NCBI GenBank assembly: GCA_964460845.1
Contig: CAYWRZ010000001.1
Span: forward strand, 248,001 to 312,000
Direction of reading: 5' to 3'
Length of the DNA stretch: 64,000 bases
Source: CAYWRZ01 sp964460845
GTDB taxonomy: Bacteria > Bacteroidota > Bacteroidia > Flavobacteriales_D > UBA2798
In this document: piece after piece, positions 31,765 through 43,076 of the stretch
Layout: the number at the start of each line of letters is the position of its first letter
Numbering within the stretch: position 1 is the stretch's first letter
Program-made: the position numbers and the translations under genes
The notes under the pieces: generated by a model
What the model saw: only the letters and a program-made list of their open reading frames with translations
Database searches by the model: none
Told to the model about the DNA's origin: nothing

Positions 31765-32771
31765 AAACACCACGCCATATCCTGATTTGCCGCACCGACA
31801 GCATCGGCGATGTGGTACTGACCCTGCCGCTGGCGGTGGCACTGAAAAAGCATTTCCCGCAAGCACGCATCACTTTCTTAGGCCAATCGTACACCCGTCC
31901 GGTGATAGCCTGTTGCGAAAGCGTGGACGAGGTGCTGGAATGGGATGCCATTTATCCATTGCCGCCCGAGGCACAACAAAAACAGATAGAAGCATTGGGC
32001 ATCGACACGGTGATTCATGTATTCCCCGATAAAAACGTGGTGAGGCTCTGTTACAAAGCGGGTATTCCGATGCGTATCGCTACCGGCCGGCGCAGCTTTA
32101 CCTGGTTTTACTGCAACAAAAAAGTATTTTTCAGCCGTAAGAAATCGGAGCTGCATGAAGCACAGCTTAATTTTAAGCTGCTGGCTCCGCTGGGTATTCG
32201 CGAGATTCCGGACGTAAACAATTCCGGCGACCTGTACCGCTGGCGTATCCCCGACACTTATCCTGAACCCGCTATCCGGCCTGTGCCGGGCAAGTTCAAC
32301 CTCATCCTGCATCCCCGTTCCAAAGGCAGCGCGCGCGAATGGGGATTAGAAAATTTCGGGGAGCTTATCCGGCTTTTACCTGCCGATAAATTTGAGATTT
32401 TTATTTCGGGCACGGCGGCCGAAGGTGCGCAAATCGCCCCGCTTTTGCAAAATCTTCCGGCACACGTACACGACTGCACGGGACGGTTCAGTCTGCCCGA
32501 ATTTATCCGCTTCATAAGCCGTTGCCAGGGATTGGTGGCGGCCAGTACCGGCCCTTTGCACATTGCGGCTGCCTGCGGAATTCATGCGCTCGGTATTTTT
32601 TCGCCTATGCGCCCGATTCACCCCGGTCGCTGGAAACCGCTGGGCAAGCACGCTACCTATTTCGTGAAAGATGCGGATTGTGAGGGCTGTCAAAAAGGAA
32701 AATCCTGCGAATGTATTGCTGAAATTCCGCCTTCGGTAATTGCTGCTTACCTCGAAGGGCTGACCTTATAA
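31761..32771 (+). CDS. Family 9 glycosyltransferase (heptosyltransferase-like)
   Basis: A 336-residue GT-B protein of the ADP-heptose:LPS heptosyltransferase family. It opens HILICRTDSIGDVVLTLPL, has a central NLILHPRSKGSAREW and a C-terminal ASTGPLHIAAACGI motif that binds the nucleotide-sugar. A Cys-rich tail (DCEGCQKGKSCEC) lies near the end. The start is GTG at 31761, overlapping the upstream GT2 stop. The actual sugar may not be heptose in Bacteroidota. Its 3' end overlaps the convergent O-antigen ligase gene by 6 bp. Confidence 0.92.
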   Translation: MKTPRHILICRTDSIGDVVLTLPLAVALKKHFPQARITFLGQSYTRPVIACCESVDEVLEWDAIYPLPPEAQQKQIEALGIDTVIHVFPDKNVVRLCYKAGIPMRIATGRRSFTWFYCNKKVFFSRKKSELHEAQLNFKLLAPLGIREIPDVNNSGDLYRWRIPDTYPEPAIRPVPGKFNLILHPRSKGSAREWGLENFGELIRLLPADKFEIFISGTAAEGAQIAPLLQNLPAHVHDCTGRFSLPEFIRFISRCQGLVAASTGPLHIAAACGIHALGIFSPMRPIHPGRWKPLGKHATYFVKDADCEGCQKGKSCECIAEIPPSVIAAYLEGLTL

Positions 32772-34334
32772 TGCGCGGTTTTGCGGTTCTTTTGCCGTAG
32801 CCCAAACCAAAAAGAGACTGAAGAAAAGCACGAAGAAGGTAACACCTACCTGCGTTTCGAGCGTATCTTCGTTGAGCATCGACAAGCCTACTATCAGGAA
32901 AAAGGATACGAAGAGAAAATCGTTGCGATACTTCCGGTACAGCAAGGGTGCCAGCAACGCACACAGGAACCAGATTAGTCCGAAAAGGCCAAATGCGACG
33001 GTGATAGCAAGAAACTGATTATGCGAGCGCAGGCGAAATTCTTCGCGCAGCAGCGTGCCGTTACGGTCGTATTCACGGGCAAAAGCGGCAGGCATATCGC
33101 CCGTCCCTACTCCACAAATAGGATGTTGCAAAATGATAGCCGAAGCGGCTTTCCAGAATTCAAAGCGCTGGGTCAGCGAATGTCCGCTTGGATCGCGGTA
33201 CTTACGATATTGATCCACTTCAAAAGTAAGCGCATAGAGCCTTGAGCGCAATCCCGAAAAAAACGGGTAACGACAGTTGGCCACACCCTTTTCGATGAGG
33301 CGTATATCTTCCTCGTCGAGCGCCATCACCCCATCGTAGTCTTTGCGCAGCTCTTTAGAAGTAAGGTACCTTTGCAAGGTAAAGCGTAGTCCGTTACCTC
33401 GTTTGTCGGGTCCATAAAAATCCATACGGCTGCGAAGCCCCCAGGCCTCTTCCATTTCTACCCAGCAATTGTACAATCCGACGTAATACCCGTTTTCGAG
33501 ATTACCCAACTCAGGATCGTGCTGGTACGGATTTCCTCGCGGGGTAAAGGGTTCGAGCTGCTGCAAATCGACCTGCTGAGTTACCTGATAGTAGCGTTGT
33601 ATTTCTTCGTAAATAACACGGGTTAGCAAAAATCCGGAAATCAGCAGCGTAGTAAAAAAAAGCACTTTGGGCCAAAGACTTTTATACCGCCAAATGAACC
33701 AGCCCAGGGCAAAAACAGAAACCATTGCCCATACGATAATGGCGGTAAGCGATTGCAGAAAAAACAGGAAGAACACCATCCAAACGGCAAGCAGAAAATA
33801 GAGAATCCGGTATGACGTGTCGGGTCTGCTGCCTTTGTATATCAAAAAGATAAACGCAAGCACGGTCATGAGTCCGAGCCGGATATGGGAAAGAGAACCC
33901 GTTACCTGCCGAATATCGGTGACCTGTTCGGAAGGCAGGTAATAATTGTAAAGACAGCGCAAGCTGGCCAGCACCAGCGCACCCGAAAAGACAAGCATCA
34001 ACTGATCCTGCTGTTTTTTGTCGGGAACGGGCATAGAGCCGATAATCAGCGGGAGTACGAATAGCGGCAGCTTAATGCGTAAATCGTGCAGACCTTCGCT
34101 CAGATCGGCAGTATAAAGAAGCCCGAAAAGGTGCAGCAGAAATACCGATGCCACGAGCAGCAGGGGCCATCGCTGGCGAAGCAGTCGCCATTTGCCCGAA
34201 AAATCGCCCGAAGCCAGCCAGGTGCCCAGCAGCAGAAACTGGGATACGCTAAGCAAAAACTTAGACAGGGGCAATGCCGCTACCAACAGCAGTAACCCGA
34301 AAAAATAAAGCCTGTAGAGGGTAGAGCGTTTCAC
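32766..34334 (-). CDS. O-antigen ligase family membrane protein
   Basis: A 522-residue polytopic protein with about 12 hydrophobic segments and a large periplasmic loop (about residues 245-400), the organisation of WaaL/O-antigen polymerase (Wzy_C) proteins. The loop contains KAASAIILQHPICGVGTGDMP and, further on, FRLRSHNQFL, which matches the conserved Arg/His region of ligases. It would join a lipid-linked polysaccharide to LPS core or another acceptor in the periplasm. Convergent overlap with the GT9 gene and its position after the S41 protease gene make its operon membership uncertain. Confidence 0.88.
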   Translation of the reverse strand: MKRSTLYRLYFFGLLLLVAALPLSKFLLSVSQFLLLGTWLASGDFSGKWRLLRQRWPLLLVASVFLLHLFGLLYTADLSEGLHDLRIKLPLFVLPLIIGSMPVPDKKQQDQLMLVFSGALVLASLRCLYNYYLPSEQVTDIRQVTGSLSHIRLGLMTVLAFIFLIYKGSRPDTSYRILYFLLAVWMVFFLFFLQSLTAIIVWAMVSVFALGWFIWRYKSLWPKVLFFTTLLISGFLLTRVIYEEIQRYYQVTQQVDLQQLEPFTPRGNPYQHDPELGNLENGYYVGLYNCWVEMEEAWGLRSRMDFYGPDKRGNGLRFTLQRYLTSKELRKDYDGVMALDEEDIRLIEKGVANCRYPFFSGLRSRLYALTFEVDQYRKYRDPSGHSLTQRFEFWKAASAIILQHPICGVGTGDMPAAFAREYDRNGTLLREEFRLRSHNQFLAITVAFGLFGLIWFLCALLAPLLYRKYRNDFLFVSFFLIVGLSMLNEDTLETQVGVTFFVLFFSLFLVWATAKEPQNRAL

Positions 34335-34389
34335 AAAGCAGTGACCGGCCTGTTTAAGAGCCTGTTCTTAAAACGAAAACCGGAGCTGT

Positions 34390-36078
34390 TTATTTTTTGG
34401 TGTGACCAATCCATTTGTAATCTCCTTCACCGCGGAGTATGGCCTTGTACTCCGATTCGTTACCCAGCACTTCTAAGGCACGGGTAACGACCGCGTCGCG
34501 ACGCAGAGACGCTTCCATACGTCCGGTTTGGAAATAATAGCGCGATACTATCTCGTTTTCAAGGAATTCGCGGATTTCACCGCCAAAACGGATAAGGTCG
34601 GCCTGCTTATCGGATTTGATCTTTTCCAGCAGGTGCTGAAATTCCTGTTCGGCACCGGCGTAATAGTTTTCTTTTTCGGCTACGGTTTTCAGCTCTTCAA
34701 ATTTCTGCTCGCTCGAGGTGGTATAAGAATACTCTTTATCGCTCAGGTATTGCAGAAAATCGTTGTACTGCGCGTCGGTAAGTGCAAAAGAAGAAGCCGG
34801 TGCAATGGTGGAGTGCTGACGGCGGAAGCCTGTAGCATAATCAAAAATGAGGTGCTGGGCGTACAGTGTCGAAAGGATTTTGCTGTAAGCGGGTGATTCC
34901 ACTTTGATATCGGGATCTACACCACGACCGTCGGTCACTTCACGTTTATTGGGGGTATCGAATGTTTTGATCAGCGAATCGGCAAATTGAGAAACGTGAC
35001 CCTCTTTGTCCTTATGGGCATAATCGAGCTTTTGGATACAGCGACCGCTGGGCGTATAATAGCGGGCTACGGTAATTTTCACCATCGCATTATAGGGAAG
35101 CTGACGGGTTTGCTGTACCAGTCCTTTGCCAAAAGAGCGCTGCCCCACTACCACCGCGCGATCCAAATCCTGCAGGGCACCCGAAACGATCTCTGAAGCC
35201 GAAGCAGAGCCCTCGTCGATAAGCACCACCAGCGGAATTTCGGTATCGATAGGATCTTCTTTGGCCCGATACACCACATTCATACCCGAGAGGCGACCTT
35301 TTTGGCTTACAATTTCCTGGCCGCGAGGCACAAACAGGTTAACGATGTTGACCGCTTCGTTGAGCAGCCCTCCGCCGTTACCACGCAGATCGAAAACCAG
35401 CTTTTTCATGCCTTTTTTATCTTTCAGCTCACGAAAAGCGGCTTTTACCTCGCTGCTGGCGGTATTGGTGAACGAAGTAAGACGAATATACCCCGTCGTT
35501 TCATTCAGCATACCGTAATAGGGTACATCTTTAATTTTGATCTCTTCGCGGATGAGCGTTTTCTCGAACGCCGCTTTTTCGCCCTCGCGCTGAACTTTAA
35601 GCTTAACCGGAGTACCGGCCTGACCTTTCAGCACACGGCTTACCTCTTCTGAATTTTTCCCTTCGATAGATTTGCCATCGATTTCGAGAATTTTATCGCC
35701 GGCAATAAGTCCGGCTTTGTGCGCAGGAAACCCCTCATAAGGGTCAGTAATCACCACGTATTTTTCCTGCGTACGAATTAGCGAGCCTATGCCTCCGTAC
35801 TGGCCGGTGGTCATAAAGCGAAACTCTTCGATGTCCGATTCGGGAATATAAACCGTATAAGGATCGAGCGCTTTGAGCATGCCGTCGATACCGTCTTTCA
35901 TCAGTTGGCCGGGCTGCGGCTCATCCACATACAGGTTTTGCACCTCTTTATAGACGCTTCCGAAAATTTCGATGTTTTTGGAAACTTCAAAATCGCTGTT
36001 AGTCAGCGTTCGGAAAGAAATGGCGGTGATTCCGGCGATAACCGATAACACGGCAAGGCTTACATATTTTCGCTTCAT
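34390..36078 (-). CDS. S41 family C-terminal processing peptidase
   Basis: A 562-residue CtpA/Prc-type serine protease with an N-terminal membrane anchor or signal. A PDZ domain (about residues 90-165, with GGIGSLIRT and AGLIAGDKILEIDG) precedes the peptidase core: FDLRGNGGGLLNEAVNI, then the catalytic GSASASEIVSGAL (Ser) and RSFGKGLVQ (Lys). An extended C-terminal helical region of about 150 residues follows. The family trims or degrades periplasmic proteins from their C-termini. It lies 15 bp after rnpA, as in many Bacteroidota. Confidence 0.95.
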   Translation of the reverse strand: MKRKYVSLAVLSVIAGITAISFRTLTNSDFEVSKNIEIFGSVYKEVQNLYVDEPQPGQLMKDGIDGMLKALDPYTVYIPESDIEEFRFMTTGQYGGIGSLIRTQEKYVVITDPYEGFPAHKAGLIAGDKILEIDGKSIEGKNSEEVSRVLKGQAGTPVKLKVQREGEKAAFEKTLIREEIKIKDVPYYGMLNETTGYIRLTSFTNTASSEVKAAFRELKDKKGMKKLVFDLRGNGGGLLNEAVNIVNLFVPRGQEIVSQKGRLSGMNVVYRAKEDPIDTEIPLVVLIDEGSASASEIVSGALQDLDRAVVVGQRSFGKGLVQQTRQLPYNAMVKITVARYYTPSGRCIQKLDYAHKDKEGHVSQFADSLIKTFDTPNKREVTDGRGVDPDIKVESPAYSKILSTLYAQHLIFDYATGFRRQHSTIAPASSFALTDAQYNDFLQYLSDKEYSYTTSSEQKFEELKTVAEKENYYAGAEQEFQHLLEKIKSDKQADLIRFGGEIREFLENEIVSRYYFQTGRMEASLRRDAVVTRALEVLGNESEYKAILRGEGDYKWIGHTKK

Positions 36079-36093
36079 ACTAAAAACCGGGAG

Positions 36094-36492
36094 TTAAGCT
36101 GGCGGGAGCTCTTCTTGAATCTCCTTAGCCAAACGCTGTAAAGTTAAGATTATTTTATCTCGGATCATCGGGAAATCAGGCAGGCTGGAAGCGGTAAAAA
36201 GGAAGGCTATTTTTAGCGTAACACCTTCTGGAACAACGCTTATAAGGCTTTGTTTTTCTAAGCGATAGGCTTCTTTCAGCAAACGGCGAACCCGGTTGCG
36301 ATGTACGGCCCGTTTGAAGCGTTTTTTACTGACCGAAAATAGCACCTTTACGGGGGTGTCATCCTTTTCGAGGGTCTTTGTCCAGACCACGCGCACCGGA
36401 TGCACGGCAAAAGACCGGCCTTCGGCAAACAGGGTTTCGATCTGCTTACGGCGATAAAGACGTTCTGTTTTATGTAATCCGAAAGGTTTCAA
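36094..36492 (-). CDS. rnpA: Ribonuclease P protein component
   Basis: A 132-residue basic protein that binds the RNase P RNA and helps mature tRNA 5' ends. The family signature is RAVHRNRVRRLLKEAYRLEK near residue 70, and the opening GLHKTERLYRRKQIETLF is typical. It is not beside rpmH here but lies in the DUF4271-hemD-rnpA-S41 string usual for Bacteroidota. The preceding hemD has its own terminator, so rnpA probably has a separate promoter in 36493-36536. Confidence 0.94.
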   Translation of the reverse strand: MKPFGLHKTERLYRRKQIETLFAEGRSFAVHPVRVVWTKTLEKDDTPVKVLFSVSKKRFKRAVHRNRVRRLLKEAYRLEKQSLISVVPEGVTLKIAFLFTASSLPDFPMIRDKIILTLQRLAKEIQEELPPA

Positions 36493-36536
36493 AAGTCAGC
36501 TCGTGTGCGGAATCGGGTTAATTCTATTGGTGCAAA

Positions 36537-36565
36537 AAGCCCGTCAATCGGCTGATTGCGGGCTT
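36537..36565 (-). terminator. Rho-independent terminator downstream of hemD
   Basis: On the minus strand the stem AAGCCCG-CAATC / GATTG-CGGGCTT (one bulge, 4-nt loop) is followed by TTTTT. It lies 56 bp beyond the hemD stop and upstream of rnpA. Confidence 0.85.
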
Positions 36566-36620
36566 AGCTATTAAGGTATTAGTATCGGTTCGATAAGTTT
36601 CGGTACGAACGGGCTTACTT

Positions 36621-37361
36621 TTACTTGTCATTTTTGATGTAATGCTCGATAGCCATGGTCATGCTCGGTGCATTGGGCATAGGGGCATTCACATCCAAAC
36701 GAAGACCGGCCTGTTTTACAGCGGCGGCCGTAGTAGCGCCGAAAGCTGCAATGCGGGTGTTGTTCTGCTTAAACTTAGGGAAGTTTTTGAACAGCGACTC
36801 TATTCCCTGCGGACTGAAAAAAACGAGCATATCGTATTTGATGTCGGCCAAATCAGACAGGTCGCTCGCCACGGTACGATAGAGAATGGCTTTGGTATAT
36901 TCGATGCGGTGCTCGTCGAGGATATCGGTAATTTCCTGTTTGTGGATGTCGGAACAGGGCAGCAGAAATTTCTCGTCTTTATGCTTTTTGATCACATCCA
37001 GCAGCTCGATAAACTTTTGCTTGCCGTGAAAAATTTTCCGCTTGCGGTACACCACATACTTCTGCAGGTAATAAGCGGTCGATTCGGATATACAGAAATA
37101 CTTCATGGTGTCGGGCACCTGAAAACGTAGATCTTTGCTCACCCTGAAAAAATGATCCACTGCATTCCGACTGGTCATAATCACTGCCGAATGATCGGGA
37201 ACATTCACCTTCTCCTTTCTCAGCTCTTTTGTATCCACGCCTTCGACGTGAATGAAAGGCCGAAAGTCCACTTTTAGCTTGTACTTTTTGGCCAGTTCTG
37301 AGTAAGGATTCTTTTCGGTTTCGGGCTGTGCCTGGGAAACGAGTATGCTCTTAATCGCCAA
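36621..37361 (-). CDS. hemD: Stand-alone uroporphyrinogen-III synthase family protein
   Basis: A 246-residue two-lobed HemD-fold protein, with lobe-1 VIMTSRNAVDHFF, the ISESTAYYLQKYV region, lobe-2 MLVFFSPQGIESLF and the conserved IAAFGATTAAAVKQAGL. It has only the HemD domain. Because a HemD domain is also fused to HemC at 29.4-30.9 kb, this copy may be the ancestral Bacteroidota version with retained, altered or no synthase activity. It lies 40 bp after the DUF4271 gene, the usual arrangement, and has its own terminator. Confidence 0.88.
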   Translation of the reverse strand: MAIKSILVSQAQPETEKNPYSELAKKYKLKVDFRPFIHVEGVDTKELRKEKVNVPDHSAVIMTSRNAVDHFFRVSKDLRFQVPDTMKYFCISESTAYYLQKYVVYRKRKIFHGKQKFIELLDVIKKHKDEKFLLPCSDIHKQEITDILDEHRIEYTKAILYRTVASDLSDLADIKYDMLVFFSPQGIESLFKNFPKFKQNNTRIAAFGATTAAAVKQAGLRLDVNAPMPNAPSMTMAIEHYIKNDK

Positions 37362-37401
37362 GTGAGTAGGATTTAAATTAACCTCTGTTTTCTTCTGCTA
37401 A

Positions 37402-38301
37402 TCAGCCTGATTCACTCATCAACACCTTAACTGCTATAATTAAGGGTATGATTTCGAGGGTGCAAAGATACAAAAATAAATGGAATATGCTACTACCGGC
37501 TGCCCGCCCCACGAATAGCCCGCGCCCCAAACGATACGCATAAATCAGCACAAACAGCCCAAGCGAAGCATATAATGCCGACATACGCCATGCCTCAGGG
37601 CCGAAAGTGGTAAAAATGAGCGCCGGTAACAGTACTAGCCCCGAAACCTGTGTAAACAGAAGAAAAGTATAGCGATTCTCGGTTTGTCCACCGTCTTCAC
37701 CGATGATAAACTGCACTACTTTGAGTAACATTGTTTTAAGAAAAAGATAACCCAGAATAGCCCCGGCGCATATCCCGAAAAGCAAGAGTCCGCCCGGTAA
37801 GGGAAGGTAAAGATCCAGCAGGGGCAGCAGCAAATAACCTAGTAGCGACAGCACCAGCGAGAAGTTAAGCAGCAGCAAAAACGAAAAAGGATGCGCCAGT
37901 ACCATTTCTTCACGAACCACCTGCTTCATGTAACGGCTTGCAAAAAACGACTCCCACAACTGCCTGAATTTATACGGATAAGTAAGCCGCGCCACCGCTA
38001 CCAATACCAGCAATAGAAAGAACAACCCGAACTGCCAGTAAGTTTCGCTACGCTCGATAGCATTGCCGTAAAACGTATGTTCAGGCTGAAAAGAAGCGCC
38101 CAGCTTACCGAGAATGGTCCCTGCCTTCTGTCCCAGCGAATCCATTTGTACACGCAACACCCCGGCTCCTGAAGAAGCGACTGCGGGCGAACCGGATACT
38201 GAATATACGCTGTCGGGTACGGGCAAAAGGAAAAAGTGATAGTGAAACGCAAAGGTAAGAATTGCCCCGGCAAGTCGGACAGCAGGCAAGTGCTGCCTCA
38301 A
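37402..38301 (-). CDS. DUF4271 family membrane protein
   Basis: A 299-residue protein with an N-terminal hydrophobic segment, a short extracytoplasmic region and then about six membrane helices. A central YPYKFRQLWESFFASRYMKQVVRE segment precedes the helix bundle and is typical of DUF4271. The family is restricted to Bacteroidota and normally lies upstream of hemD and rnpA, as here. No enzymatic motif is visible. The 5' end diverges from the acyl-CoA dehydrogenase gene with only 38 bp between starts. Confidence 0.85.
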   Translation of the reverse strand: MRQHLPAVRLAGAILTFAFHYHFFLLPVPDSVYSVSGSPAVASSGAGVLRVQMDSLGQKAGTILGKLGASFQPEHTFYGNAIERSETYWQFGLFFLLLVLVAVARLTYPYKFRQLWESFFASRYMKQVVREEMVLAHPFSFLLLLNFSLVLSLLGYLLLPLLDLYLPLPGGLLLFGICAGAILGYLFLKTMLLKVVQFIIGEDGGQTENRYTFLLFTQVSGLVLLPALIFTTFGPEAWRMSALYASLGLFVLIYAYRLGRGLFVGRAAGSSIFHLFLYLCTLEIIPLIIAVKVLMSESG

Positions 38302-38315
38302 GTGATTTTTTTAGC

Positions 38316-38323
38316 TACTTTTG
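38316..38323 (+). promoter_or_regulatory. Predicted -7 element of the glutaryl-CoA dehydrogenase gene
   Basis: TACTTTTG, an exact TAnnTTTG match, ends 16 nt before the ATG at 38340. Any -33 element would lie within the divergent DUF4271 coding region. Confidence 0.5.
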
Positions 38324-38339
38324 CGCAAAACGTTAAATA

Positions 38340-39530
38340 ATGGCAAAAACGGATCTGTTTCAAGCCCCCGACTATTACCAGCTCGACGAGCTGCTTACCG
38401 ACGAGCAAAAATTGGTACGCGATGCCGCCAGGGCCTGGATTAAAAAAGAAGTCACTCCCATCATCGAAGATCATTACGAGAAGGCTACCTTCCCGAAGCA
38501 CCTCATCAAAGGATTGGCCGAAATAGGAGCCTTCGGTCCTTATATACCACAAGAATACGGTGGGGCCGGGCTCGACCAAATTTCGTACGGACTCATTATG
38601 CAAGAGCTTGAACGCGCCGACTCGGGCATCCGCTCTACCGCCTCTGTACAAAGCTCGCTGGTAATGTACCCCATTTGGAAATACGGCAGCGAAGAGCAAC
38701 GCCGCAAGTACCTGCCCAAGCTGGCCTCGGGCGATATGATCGGTTGCTTCGGGCTTACCGAACCCGATTTCGGTTCCAACCCCGGCGGCATGATCACCAA
38801 TTTCAAAGACAAAGGCGACCACTACCTGCTCAACGGTGCCAAAATGTGGATCTCGAACGCTCCTTTTGCCGATATCGCCGTAGTATGGGCGAAAAACGAA
38901 GAAGGGCGCATTCACGGATTGGTCGTAGAACGTGGAATGGAAGGATTCACCACCCCCGAAACACACGGCAAATGGTCGCTGCGGGCTTCCGCTACCGGCG
39001 AGCTGGTGTTCGACAATGTGAAAGTACCTAAAGAAAACCTGCTGCCCGGCAAATCGGGGCTTGGTGCCCCACTGGGCTGCCTCGACTCGGCTCGCTTCGG
39101 CATAGCCTGGGGCGCTATCGGTGCTGCAATGGATTGCTACGATTCGGCGCTGCGTTACTCCAAAGAACGTATTCAGTTCGATGTGCCCATCGCCGCTTTC
39201 CAGCTTACCCAAAAAAAGTTAGCCGAAATGCTGACCGAAATTACCAAAGCTCAACTACTCACCTGGCGATTAGGCGTGCTGCGCGAAGAAGGTCGCGCTA
39301 CCAGCGCACAAATCTCTATGGCCAAACGCAACAACGTGGATATTGCCATTCATATCGCACGTGAAGCCCGTCAGATTCACGGGGGAATGGGCATCACCAG
39401 CGAGTACCCCATCATGCGCCACATGATGAACCTCGAATCGGTGATTACCTACGAAGGCACGCACGACATTCACCTGCTGATTACCGGTGCCGATATTACC
39501 GGTATTCCAGCCTTCAAAGCAGGCATCTGA
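38340..39530 (+). CDS. gcdH: Acyl-CoA dehydrogenase, glutaryl-CoA dehydrogenase type
   Basis: A 396-residue FAD-dependent acyl-CoA dehydrogenase. FAD/substrate motifs are CFGLTEPDFGSNPGGM and WISNAPFADI. The C-terminal domain has RQIHGGMGITSEYPIMRHM and the catalytic-Glu stretch TYEGTHDIH, which is characteristic of glutaryl-CoA dehydrogenases. GcdH oxidises and decarboxylates glutaryl-CoA to crotonyl-CoA in lysine and tryptophan breakdown. A broader isovaleryl- or other acyl-CoA specificity is less likely from these motifs. It is monocistronic, with its own promoter and a strong terminator. Confidence 0.9.
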   Translation: MAKTDLFQAPDYYQLDELLTDEQKLVRDAARAWIKKEVTPIIEDHYEKATFPKHLIKGLAEIGAFGPYIPQEYGGAGLDQISYGLIMQELERADSGIRSTASVQSSLVMYPIWKYGSEEQRRKYLPKLASGDMIGCFGLTEPDFGSNPGGMITNFKDKGDHYLLNGAKMWISNAPFADIAVVWAKNEEGRIHGLVVERGMEGFTTPETHGKWSLRASATGELVFDNVKVPKENLLPGKSGLGAPLGCLDSARFGIAWGAIGAAMDCYDSALRYSKERIQFDVPIAAFQLTQKKLAEMLTEITKAQLLTWRLGVLREEGRATSAQISMAKRNNVDIAIHIAREARQIHGGMGITSEYPIMRHMMNLESVITYEGTHDIHLLITGADITGIPAFKAGI

Positions 39531-39559
39531 TACAAAAAGATACTATCGCATAAATACAC

Positions 39560-39592
39560 ACAGGGTGGGAGTTTTTCTCACCCTGTTTTTTT
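39560..39592 (+). terminator. Rho-independent terminator after gcdH
   Basis: The ACAGGGTG-G-GAG stem pairs with CTCACCCTGT around a T-rich loop and is followed by seven T. It lies 30 bp beyond the gcdH stop. Confidence 0.9.
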
Positions 39593-39617
39593 ACATTTAG
39601 GTTTCATACCTGCCTGC

Positions 39618-41420
<1,803 letters not shown>

Positions 41421-41450
41421 GCCGAAGGGAATCGAACATTCATTTTGCGC

Positions 41451-43049
41451 TTATTCGGCTTTCCAAACCAGCGTACTGTCGCCGGCCACGGTAAAGCGGT
41501 AAATCGCGCTGACATCCTGTCCATCGACATACACAAACAAGCCCGGATCATTCGCTCCCCATGCGCGCAGATGTGCTACCGCAGTAGTAATATCGGGTTT
41601 CTGCTCATAGTTTCTCCTTGCGTAATACATACATTCGGGTGTGATCCAGGAATTGACAAATACCCTTTCTTCGGGCCTTGCGTATTCGCGAATGGCCAGG
41701 CCGACATGGAGATTATAATAGTTCACCGTAGCCAGCGAATTAACTCCCTGGTAATGTTTCACCGATTTATAAAGTCCGGCTGCACTGATGCCCACCACCG
41801 CTAAAGTGCTAAGCGCGTATATACGCAGGGGTAACGTTTTTGCAAAGCGATCGATTTTCGCCACGGCGATCACTATCAGCAAAAAGAAAAGCGTTCCGGT
41901 TTTAAGCGTCGAAAAATCGTGTACCGCATTGAAATTAAAAAAGAACAGATGGTGCAGCAGCAGGGGGAAAAACACCAGTAGCAACATCCCTGTTTCGCGA
42001 AAGCCCGGAAGATACTTTTTTCGGTAAACGGCTATCAGCGCATAAATTCCGACAAAAATGGTCAGCAAAGGGAAAATATGCAGGTAATTGGCATCGTAAT
42101 GTTGCCTGAGGTAAGTATAAGACTCGGGGTTACGAATGCTAAAACCGTATTCGGAACCTTCAGCGCCTGCGTGTCCGCTACGCAGCTTCAGCTTATGCAG
42201 AGAAGCCTGCACGAAAGCGTCCCAGCCGTGGATCGACGAATACGCATAAAGCGTGCAGCCCAAAGACAGCACTACCGCTCCCGAGAGCAGCAATCCGAAA
42301 GTAAGAAAGCGTTTTTCCTTACGGCTAAAATAACGCCAGGCGGCCACCAAAAAAGCGGTAAATGCAGCAAAGAGTCCGAGCCACTCGGTATATACCGCAC
42401 AAAACGTGACGACAGCCGTCAATATCCATATCGACCGCGGCACGCTGCCATTTCGTGTAAACACATAATAATACACATACAGTTGCGCCATAAAGAAGAA
42501 CTGCATGAGCACATCAACAAAATAGACGTTGGAGTGAAACCAAAGGTGTCCGGAGGCAAACAGGTAGAGCAGATAGCCCAATATTGCCGGGAAATAAAGG
42601 TTATCGTACCATGAACGTTTGAAAAGTTGCAAGAGCAGCAGGTAAAACAGCAGGGCCGTAAAAAAGTGGAGCACGAGCCCGAAGGTTTGCAAAGAAGCGG
42701 CGGTCATAGGTGCGCCGGTAATTTTAAACGTGTAATACGGCGCTAAAAATGCCAGCGGCGGATACGACACATAATAGTAATCTCCTTTTTGGTCGGCTAC
42801 TCCGCCGAGAATGGGAATATTTTTGTTGCCCGGCTCATCAAAAGTATATACGGGTGAAAAATGAAAGGCATCGGGACCGCCGCCATGTTCCCAAATATTG
42901 AGGGTGAGCAGCGTATGTGCGCTTATCCATTCGTGATGGCGGCCAAGCGGTTGATTCAGGTTAAAAGAGCGAACCTGCACCGAAAGTGCAAATGCGCACA
43001 AGAGCACACCGAGGTGGATCAGAGAAACGGTAAGTGACTGGCGCGACAT
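41451..43049 (-). CDS. Polytopic membrane protein, GT-C glycosyltransferase-like
   Basis: A 532-residue protein with about ten or more membrane helices and a C-terminal soluble region of about 100 residues. The first extracytoplasmic loop contains GRHHEWISAHTL and, further on, YYYVSYPPLAFLAPYY. An acidic/His residue in that loop and the Y-P-P-L-x-F/Y pattern are typical of GT-C enzymes that use lipid-linked sugars (the GT39/GT83 type). The exact family is not certain. It lies 27 bp downstream of a UDP-galactopyranose-mutase-like flavoprotein gene, which fits a role in surface glycan synthesis. Confidence 0.7.
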   Translation of the reverse strand: MSRQSLTVSLIHLGVLLCAFALSVQVRSFNLNQPLGRHHEWISAHTLLTLNIWEHGGGPDAFHFSPVYTFDEPGNKNIPILGGVADQKGDYYYVSYPPLAFLAPYYTFKITGAPMTAASLQTFGLVLHFFTALLFYLLLLQLFKRSWYDNLYFPAILGYLLYLFASGHLWFHSNVYFVDVLMQFFFMAQLYVYYYVFTRNGSVPRSIWILTAVVTFCAVYTEWLGLFAAFTAFLVAAWRYFSRKEKRFLTFGLLLSGAVVLSLGCTLYAYSSIHGWDAFVQASLHKLKLRSGHAGAEGSEYGFSIRNPESYTYLRQHYDANYLHIFPLLTIFVGIYALIAVYRKKYLPGFRETGMLLLVFFPLLLHHLFFFNFNAVHDFSTLKTGTLFFLLIVIAVAKIDRFAKTLPLRIYALSTLAVVGISAAGLYKSVKHYQGVNSLATVNYYNLHVGLAIREYARPEERVFVNSWITPECMYYARRNYEQKPDITTAVAHLRAWGANDPGLFVYVDGQDVSAIYRFTVAGDSTLVWKAE

Positions 43050-43076
43050 GGCTCTTTTAAATTATGCGTTGCCGCC

